DNA of 49,064 nucleotides. Source: Sphingobacteriales bacterium. GTDB taxonomy: Bacteria > Bacteroidota > Bacteroidia > Chitinophagales > Chitinophagaceae. Position numbers and translations under genes: made by a program. Below are positions 44,999-49,064 of this stretch, one piece after another (within the stretch, counting starts at the first letter, position 1; each line of letters begins with the position of its first letter). The notes under the pieces are model-generated. The model had not been told where the DNA came from and did not search any database. It worked only from the letters and a program-made list of their open reading frames with translations. The DNA is taken from assembly GCA_012270485.1 (NCBI GenBank), contig JAAXIF010000049.1, positions 1 to 49,064 of the forward strand, in the 5' to 3' direction.

Positions 44999-45205
44999 AT
45001 GAAAAACTATTACGTCAATAACCTTCCACAAAGAAATGGCGATCATGAAGTGCATCATGAACATTGCAGCTTTCTTCCTTCATTGCAAAACAGAACTTAT
45101 TTAGGCACTTTCTCTAATTGTAGGGATGCAGTTAAAGAAGCGAAAAAACATTACAAGCAAGTGAATGGGTGTTATTACTGTTCAAAAGAATGCCATACCC
45201 AATAA
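44999..45205 (+). CDS. Small Cys/His protein
   Basis: 68 aa. Pattern: NGDHEVHHEHCSFLPSLQNR, YLGTFSNCRDAVKEAKKHY, NGCYYCSKECH. This resembles a recurrent family of 60-80-residue Bacteroidota proteins with a His/Cys site, probably binding zinc. No signal peptide is present. It is monocistronic; a plus-strand terminator-like hairpin lies ~160 bp downstream. Confidence 0.6.
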   Translation: MKNYYVNNLPQRNGDHEVHHEHCSFLPSLQNRTYLGTFSNCRDAVKEAKKHYKQVNGCYYCSKECHTQ

Positions 45206-45282
45206 GTCAGCAATACATTTTATCTACTATATCGATCTTAAATAGCCACTAAGATTTTGTTTAGAATAACACTAAATCGTAG

Positions 45283-45333
45283 AGTTGTTGATAAGTGGGC
45301 TAAAAACGTGGGGGTATTTAGACCCTAACAACT
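45283..45333. other. Long-range inverted repeat with inner hairpin
   Basis: AGTTGTT (45283-45289) pairs with AACAACT (45327-45333); inside, GGG and CCC flank TATTTAGA. It sits in the 307-bp gene-free stretch between 45206 and 45512, which otherwise holds only the two terminators listed below. Confidence 0.35.
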
Positions 45334-45362
45334 TTTGATTTATTCGTTTTTCTTTCAAAAGA

Positions 45363-45392
45363 AACCTCGATTATTTGTCGGGGTTCTTTTTT
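45363..45392 (+). terminator. Intrinsic terminator
   Basis: An 8-bp stem (45363-45370 with 45378-45385, one wobble) is followed by TTTTTT (45387-45392) on the plus strand. It fits the end of the small Cys/His gene transcript. Confidence 0.7.
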
Positions 45393-45428
45393 GTTTTTGT
45401 TGGTCGGGCAACAGCAAAATAAAATAAA

Positions 45429-45465
45429 AATGACCCTATGCCTTGGTACCGGACATAAGGTCATT
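45429..45465 (-). terminator. Terminator of the 253-aa conserved protein
   Basis: AATGACC (45429-45435) pairs with GGTCATT (45459-45465) and TATG with CATA inside, with one mismatch. On the minus strand the stem is followed by TTTTTATTTT. It lies 48 bp past the stop at 45513. Confidence 0.7.
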
Positions 45466-45512
45466 AAAAAATCCAGGTTTGAGCCCTCATCGCTCTAGAC
45501 TGCTATATATGT

Positions 45513-46274
45513 TTACACATTCGTATCTACTCTGTGTAAAATACAAGCATTGTGTGATCCATTTTTAATGGAATACATTTTACCATTGATCTCTTGTACA
45601 AATTCGATGGTTACTGCTAACATAACCGGGTGTTCACTGTTTTCAGATAAGGATACACTGATGTTGAGCGGATCAACAACCCCACTCAAAGCATATGCTA
45701 TGTATTCCGATTCCGCAGATACAGACTCTTTTACACCTGTTTCAAAGTTGATAGCTGCAGCAGCCATTAAGAAACGGAAATGCGTTGCACCATCCGGTTT
45801 CTTCAATTTCTTCTCCATCTGAAAACTATCTACTTCAAGTGTACAAACACCCGTAACACGGTCAAAAGAACTGCGAATACCTCCATCAAAAGTTTGTTCA
45901 AAAGAAGCAGCTTTGTTGAAGTCGAAACCTTCGAGAATTTGTAATTCACCATCCAGTACATTCCGAAATCCACGATCGCTTACTTGATCGAGTTTAACAG
46001 CTTTGAGCATGACGGTGTTTAAGCGATTGTTCATACGGCTGTCTTTTGAACCACTGATGGCATCACTCAATGCCATACGAAGCAGTTTTGATGCGCTAAC
46101 TGCGCGTGCAAATTCTGCCATATTTTCTCGGGTTCTTTGAAATGCCGGACTGGTTGCTACGGTTTCTTTAGAAACCCCTTTTACTTTTTGTACACTGTAA
46201 CCGTTGGCGGTACGGTAAAAGGTCAGGTTTTCAATTCTGCCTTCCAGTGGTAATATGCCTACTTGTTTTGCCAT
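45513..46274 (-). CDS. Conserved Bacteroidota protein of unknown function
   Basis: 253 aa from ATG 46274 (MAKQVGILPLEGRIENLTFY); earlier in-frame ATGs up to 46382 add residues with no conservation. The N-terminal block RTANGYSVQKVKGVSKETVA then SPAFQRTRENMAEFARA is a hallmark of a family common in Bacteroidota genomes, sometimes in multiple copies. The rest is strand-rich (FRFLMAAAAINFETG, VMLAVTIEFVQEINGKMYSI). There is no signal peptide. The role is unknown; the style recalls phage or secretion structural proteins, but that is a guess. Confidence 0.65.
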   Translation of the reverse strand: MAKQVGILPLEGRIENLTFYRTANGYSVQKVKGVSKETVATSPAFQRTRENMAEFARAVSASKLLRMALSDAISGSKDSRMNNRLNTVMLKAVKLDQVSDRGFRNVLDGELQILEGFDFNKAASFEQTFDGGIRSSFDRVTGVCTLEVDSFQMEKKLKKPDGATHFRFLMAAAAINFETGVKESVSAESEYIAYALSGVVDPLNISVSLSENSEHPVMLAVTIEFVQEINGKMYSIKNGSHNACILHRVDTNV

Positions 46275-46399
46275 TTTGTTTGTTTTTAATGTTTTGAAAA
46301 TTGTTTGTCTGTTAAATGGTTCTGCTGCAGTCATTATATTTAACAGTTGCATGCATGACAAAACAAACCTAGTATTGAACAATCATGGTTAGGGCTGGT

Positions 46400-46594
46400 A
46401 GGGCTGGTATCAGCCCTGTTAACCTATTGATTATCAGATAGTAGCTTTCGATAATTTCTGAATCTACAATACCTTAATTTGATATCACACTTACTTGTTT
46501 TCTGCAGCAAACAAGTAAGTAGAGTCCTGCTTGCGATCACAAACCTAGATACTGAAGCCATATGAAAAGGGTGGCAGGGGTGGTGCCACCCCTT
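46400..46594. repeat. Three hairpins in the long gene-free region
   Basis: AGGGCTG/CAGCCCT (46400-46406/46411-46417, GTAT loop); ACTTACTTGTTT/AAACAAGTAAGT (46489-46500/46509-46520), a perfect 12-bp stem; and AAGGGTGGCA with TGCCACCCCTT (46567-46594). They occupy part of the ~980-bp stretch without genes between 46275 and 47253. Confidence 0.65.
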
Positions 46595-46710
46595 GCAAGT
46601 GTTTGATAATGAAAAGATTGGCGAAAAGTATTTTTTTTCTGCTAGTTTTTTATTCCTGAAATCGCTTTACAGAGGGTACGGAATTAAAATGTGGATAAGG
46701 CGAACTAAAG

Positions 46711-46754
46711 GTGAACCCCTAGTGAACCCTTACTGAACCCTTGGTGAATCCCCC
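46711..46754. repeat. 11-bp tandem array (four units)
   Basis: Units GTGAACCCCTA, GTGAACCCTTA, CTGAACCCTTG, GTGAATCCCCC follow one another without gaps. A degenerate fifth unit (GCGAACTAAAG) may precede them at 46700. Confidence 0.75.
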
Positions 46755-46811
46755 TGTGCCCCTTCGTCGCCAACCTAATCTGCGATCACGAGGTTACTCA
46801 GGGGTGACAAT

Positions 46812-46829
46812 CAACTGCCTAAGAAAATG
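46812..46829 (-). pseudogene. 18-nt remnant matching the 3' end of the HEPN gene
   Basis: CAACTGCCTAAGAAAATG is identical to 48156-48173, which encodes HFLRQL at the end of the HEPN protein. Here it has no gene around it and lies 6 bp before a palindromic repeat. Confidence 0.55.
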
Positions 46830-46835
46830 ACGGTC

Positions 46836-46869
46836 AACTTTTGGAAAGTTCCGGAACTTTCCAAAAGTT
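46836..46869. repeat. 34-bp palindromic repeat, copy 4 (perfect)
   Basis: AACTTTTGGAAAGTT and AACTTTCCAAAAGTT around a CCGG centre give a perfect 34-bp palindrome. The other three copies have degenerate centres, so this is probably closest to the ancestral form. Confidence 0.9.
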
Positions 46870-47062
46870 ACACAGAGGCAAGCTACGCTTTATGTAGTCA
46901 TCCCGCATAGCATTCCTTTATTGTTCTACTTTACTTCTATTTCCCTTACTGCTATATCTTAGCTTCCCCTTACCTATACCTTAGGATACCCTTACAAGTC
47001 CTTAGGTATTCGTACACAGAATCTCGTAGGGATGCTCCAACCCCTCCATAGGCGGGAACTAT

Positions 47063-47138
47063 AAAAAAAGTCCCCCACATTGCTGTAAGGCCTTCGCTCC
47101 CAAAGCCGGACTTGAATGCAGACGATGCTGTCTGCATC
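47063..47138. repeat. Structured dispersed repeat, copy 1 (decayed)
   Basis: Shares 19 identical bases with copy 2 (GGACTTGAATGCAGACGAT at 47108-47126 and 48062-48080), plus the ATGCAGA/TCTGCAT hairpin and the A-run/CCCCCACAT start. The first hairpin has lost pairing. It lies 116 bp upstream of the HigB toxin gene. Confidence 0.7.
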
Positions 47139-47213
47139 ACAGCCCTGCAGCGGACCCAGATCATTGAGGAGCTAAAGATTATTTATAAACTTGGTGTTTT
47201 GTTAAGGGTACTG

Positions 47214-47249
47214 AAAAGTTTTCCAATAGTAAACTTTTTATTATCTTTG
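47214..47249 (+). promoter_or_regulatory. Promoter and operator-like inverted repeat of the HigBA module
   Basis: AAAAGTTT (47214-47221) and AAACTTTT (47231-47238) form an inverted repeat with a 9-bp spacer, directly before the Bacteroidota -7 box TATCTTTG (47242-47249). The GTG start codon follows 4 bp after this box. A repressor bound there would block the promoter, as in other HigBA modules. Confidence 0.6.
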
Positions 47250-47253
47250 TATC

Positions 47254-47565
47254 GTGTTCAATATCATCACCAGAAAAACCTTACTGGATTACTGCAGAAA
47301 ATATCCGGCTGCCGCAACAGCTTTGCAGGAGTGGTATCATGAACTGGTGAATGCTGATTTTAAAAACTTTAATGAGTTAAAAAAAGTCTATGGAAATGCG
47401 AGTCTGGTTGCGGATGACAGGGTTGTCTTTAATATTATGGGAAATAAATACAGATTGGTGGTAAGAATGGTGTTTGATTATAAAGCCATTCAGATAAAAT
47501 GGTTTGGTACACATGCTGAATACGATAAGATAGATGTTACAACCATTCCTTTTAAAAAGAAATAA
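47254..47565 (+). CDS. higB: HigB-type mRNA interferase toxin
   Basis: 103 aa starting at GTG. The RelE/HigB fold is recognisable from TRKTLLDYCRKYPAAATALQ at the start, the central VVFNIMGNKYRLVVRMVF, and the C-terminal KWFGTHAEYDKID. The toxin cleaves translated mRNA on the ribosome. Order toxin-then-antitoxin is typical of hig loci. Only 4 bp separate the -7 promoter box from the GTG, so the transcript is leaderless or nearly so. The antitoxin gene starts 2 bp after the stop. Confidence 0.9.
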   Translation: MFNIITRKTLLDYCRKYPAAATALQEWYHELVNADFKNFNELKKVYGNASLVADDRVVFNIMGNKYRLVVRMVFDYKAIQIKWFGTHAEYDKIDVTTIPFKKK

Positions 47566-47567
47566 GT

Positions 47568-47924
47568 ATGGAACTTAAAATCATAAAAACAAAAAAGCAA
47601 TACCAGGAATACCTCGATTGGGTTGATAAACAATTTGATCGCCGCATTAAGCCCAAAAGTGCTGAGGGTGAGAAAGTTCAGGTAGCCCTTTTGCTGATCA
47701 AACAGTATGAAGATGTTCATTATCCTGTTCCTGTGCCCGATCCTATAGAAGTCATTAAATTAAAGATGCAGGATTTGGGTTTGAAAAATAAAGATTTAGT
47801 TGGGAAATTTGGCAGCAAGGGATATGTATCGGCATTACTGAACAAGCGTAAACCACTCACACTGGAACTGGCAAAGTTGTTTCACAGGGAGTTGAGTATT
47901 CCTGCGGAAGTATTGTTGGCATAA
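47568..47924 (+). CDS. higA: HigA-type antitoxin
   Basis: 118 aa. The N-terminal ~60 residues form the toxin-binding region (KQYQEYLDWVDKQFDRR...VALLLIKQYEDVHYPVP). The C-terminal half is an XRE-type helix-turn-helix (IEVIKLKMQDLGLKNKDLVGKF, SALLNKRKPLTLELAKLFH) that should bind the inverted repeat upstream of the toxin gene. It neutralises HigB. A strong terminator follows. Confidence 0.9.
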   Translation: MELKIIKTKKQYQEYLDWVDKQFDRRIKPKSAEGEKVQVALLLIKQYEDVHYPVPVPDPIEVIKLKMQDLGLKNKDLVGKFGSKGYVSALLNKRKPLTLELAKLFHRELSIPAEVLLA

Positions 47925-47956
47925 CAGCATAAGGTTTAAGAATCGTTTAAATAGAT

Positions 47957-47998
47957 AAAAAGAAGCCTAGTAAATCAAATTTTACAAGGCTTCTTTTT
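47957..47998 (+). terminator. Terminator of the HigBA operon
   Basis: AAAAAGAAGCCT (47957-47968) pairs with AGGCTTC plus T run (47987-47998), with an inner GTAAA/TTTAC stem. The T tract is on the plus strand; the A run allows use in both directions. Confidence 0.85.
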
Positions 47999-48009
47999 TC
48001 CACTTTTAT

Positions 48010-48125
48010 ATAGTCGCCAAAAAAACCTCCCCATAACTGCGGAGGGCTATGCTCCAAAGTTGGACTTGAATGCAGACGATACTATCTGCATCCCGACCGT
48101 AGCGTCGGGACCAGCGACCGACTAT
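48010..48125. repeat. Structured dispersed repeat, copy 2 (complete, 116 bp)
   Basis: Outer ends ATAGTCG and CGACTAT are inverted repeats. Inside are three hairpins: CCTCC/GGAGG (48026-48045), ATGCAGA/TCTGCAT (48070-48091) and TCCCGAC/GTCGGGA (48091-48110). Read on the minus strand, the first hairpin is followed by a T run, so it could terminate the MntA/HepT operon. It lies between the two toxin-antitoxin modules. Confidence 0.75.
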
Positions 48126-48149
48126 TTATATGCGTATGAAAAAACTTAC

Positions 48150-48478
48150 TTAAACCAACTGCCTAAGAAAATGGTCTAAATCCGGTATTTTATTTTCAAT
48201 AATATCCCAAACAATATCGTAATCAATTCCAAAATAATCATGAATTAATTTATCACGGGTACCCGCCATCTTCTTCCACTCGATATAGGGATGACGGGCC
48301 TTAAATTCTTCGTCAATCTTTTTAGAAGCCTCGCCAATTATTTAATACTTCTAACTACTGCACGACATAAAACTTCATCATGAATTACTTCATCCTTTGT
48401 TTTACCCTCAACATGCTGCAGTATAAAACTGGTTTCTATCAATACATGACGAACCAATTCGAGATTAGAGGCTGACAT
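48150..48478 (-). pseudogene. HEPN (HepT-type, DUF86-like) toxin gene, frameshifted
   Basis: From ATG 48478 the frame reads MSASNLELVRHVLIETSFIL...VLCRAVVRSIK and hits TAA. One base shifted, it continues IGEASKKIDEEFKARHPYIE, WKKMAGTRDKLIHDYFGIDY and ends HFLRQLV at TAA 48150-48152. The length of 329 bases is one short of a multiple of 3, so a single-base loss near 48338-48344 (AT-rich run) explains it. The HEPN active motif (RDKLIH) lies after the break, so the RNase toxin should be dead. It overlaps the nucleotidyltransferase gene by 14 bp. Confidence 0.85.
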
Positions 48479-48779
48479 TTTCTACCTCTTTTAAAATGTA
48501 AGGACCGATAAATTTACTGAGTGACTGAGGAGTTACAAGCTCTACTTTCCTACCAAATAGTTCTTCCAGGAAGAAGGACAAGTCCATGAAATTGTCAAAT
48601 GTTTTTTTGCCGGGTACAAAATCTACCAGCAAATCAACATCACTTAATTCTGTTGAGGTTCCTTTCGAGAATGAACCAAAAATACCCAAACGATTTACTC
48701 CATAGGATTTTATCACTTCCCTATTTGTAGAGATAGCAGATAGGAGTTCTTGCTTACTATGTAGTTTCACCCGGCTCAT
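48465..48779 (-). CDS. MNT-type nucleotidyltransferase antitoxin (MntA-like)
   Basis: 104 aa from ATG 48779 (MSRVKLHSKQ); the longer open frame to 48845 runs through a structured repeat and is unlikely. The minimal nucleotidyltransferase motif is GIFGSFSKGTSTELSDVDLL, with the GS and DxD metal residues. In MntA/HepT modules this protein inactivates HepT by AMP-ylating a tyrosine near its active site. It is intact here although its partner is frameshifted. Stop and start overlap by 14 bp. Confidence 0.85.
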   Translation of the reverse strand: MSRVKLHSKQELLSAISTNREVIKSYGVNRLGIFGSFSKGTSTELSDVDLLVDFVPGKKTFDNFMDLSFFLEELFGRKVELVTPQSLSKFIGPYILKEVENVSL

Positions 48780-48812
48780 TCTGATGATGAATTTACGTTT
48801 TTTACCGTATGT

Positions 48813-48867
48813 GTTGGTCAGGCGACCAACAAAAAAGCCCTCCACATTACTGCGGAGGGCTTCGCTC
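48813..48867. repeat. Structured dispersed repeat, copy 3 (partial)
   Basis: GTTGGTC/GACCAAC (48813-48830) is followed by AAAAAA and AGCCCTCC/GGAGGGCT (48836-48861). The second part matches the CCTCC...GGAGGGCT start of copies 1 and 2. On the minus strand it is a good intrinsic terminator just upstream of the MntA start. The GTTG...CAAC motif also appears near 45398-45413. Confidence 0.7.
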
Positions 48868-49064
48868 CCCTTACTATTCCAATATTAAACCCTTTATATG
48901 GCGGAATTAAGAAAATCTTTGAATTTAGCCAGTATTTAGCGTTTTATGGGCTTAAATAATCCAATATTCAATAATGGTTTTCAAGGGCAACCCTTTAGCC
49001 CCCACAGATTTAATTAACCCAAGTTGCTAGTTAGGTATATATAAAATAAGTGAGCCCTCAAAAT
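48868..49064. other. Right edge without visible gene
   Basis: About 200 bp of AT-rich sequence; no open frame, RNA or repeat that I can support. Confidence 0.4.

Noticed and set aside
46711..46754. Tandem 11-bp array considered as CRISPR
   Set aside because: Units are far too short, contiguous and without spacers; no cas genes nearby. The 7-bp and 9-bp arrays fail for the same reasons.
46970..47164. Minus-strand ORF of 64 aa
   Set aside because: Runs through the decayed structured repeat and has no gene-like features.
47063..48867. Repeats next to toxin-antitoxin genes considered as integron attC sites
   Set aside because: No clear GTTRRRY/RYYYAAC core boxes at the ends and no integrase in the window; kept only as structured repeats of unknown nature.

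Overview
The window looks like a chromosomal stretch of a Bacteroidota bacterium, most likely a member of the Chitinophagaceae (this placement is inference). The signs are AT-rich DNA, short Bacteroidota-type signal peptides ending in AQ/SQ, a TonB-dependent receptor, delta-60 repeat and DUF1080 proteins, DUF4407 and DUF3347 proteins, and a TAnnTTTG -7 promoter box in front of a toxin gene.

Left part (1-10.1 kb): a HAD hydrolase and a PfkB sugar kinase, then a copper-handling locus. On the minus strand this has a metal-binding HMA protein, a DUF3347 periplasmic protein and a multicopper oxidase. Two divergent regulators fuse an HMA-type CxxC domain to an AraC-type DNA-binding domain, and a CopA-type copper P-ATPase follows on the plus strand. 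An IS110-family element of about 1.6 kb cuts the multicopper oxidase in two. The junctions can be read to the base, and the element carries a structured leader that fits a bridge RNA.

Middle part (10.1-35.5 kb): mostly single genes and short operons. These include small membrane or exported proteins, a two-gene operon pairing a papain-like protease with a WD40-caspase protein, a CAU tRNA, a sugar-lactone-type FAD oxidoreductase, an orphan histidine kinase, an acetyltransferase and a TonB-dependent receptor. A small oxidative or xenobiotic-type locus follows: an ABM monooxygenase, a secreted cupin, an AraC regulator, an outer-membrane protein, and a second cupin copy identical over about 495 bp. 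A penicillin-acylase-family hydrolase, a delta-60 propeller and a DUF1080 lipoprotein complete this part.

Right part (35.6-49 kb): an accessory region. It holds the mobile mystery A/B (HTH + Fic) pair and an unknown membrane protein with a Cys/His lipoprotein. It also has a TPR-lipoprotein histidine kinase with its response regulator, and a nuclease-rich cluster (HsdR-N-like PD-(D/E)xK, HNH, unknown helical protein, DUF4407 membrane protein). Then come a decayed K+ channel, several tiny Cys-rich proteins, a HigBA module and a MntA/HepT module whose HEPN gene is frameshifted. The intergenic DNA here is rich in structured repeats: a 34-bp palindrome seen four times in the window, tandem arrays with periods of 7, 9 and 11 bp, and a multi-hairpin repeat next to the toxin-antitoxin modules.

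Most interesting: the IS110 leader RNA, the nuclease/DUF4407 cluster as a possible undescribed defence locus, the double cysteine-protease operon, and the structured repeats around the toxin-antitoxin genes. All function calls come from reading motifs by eye; no database search was run.
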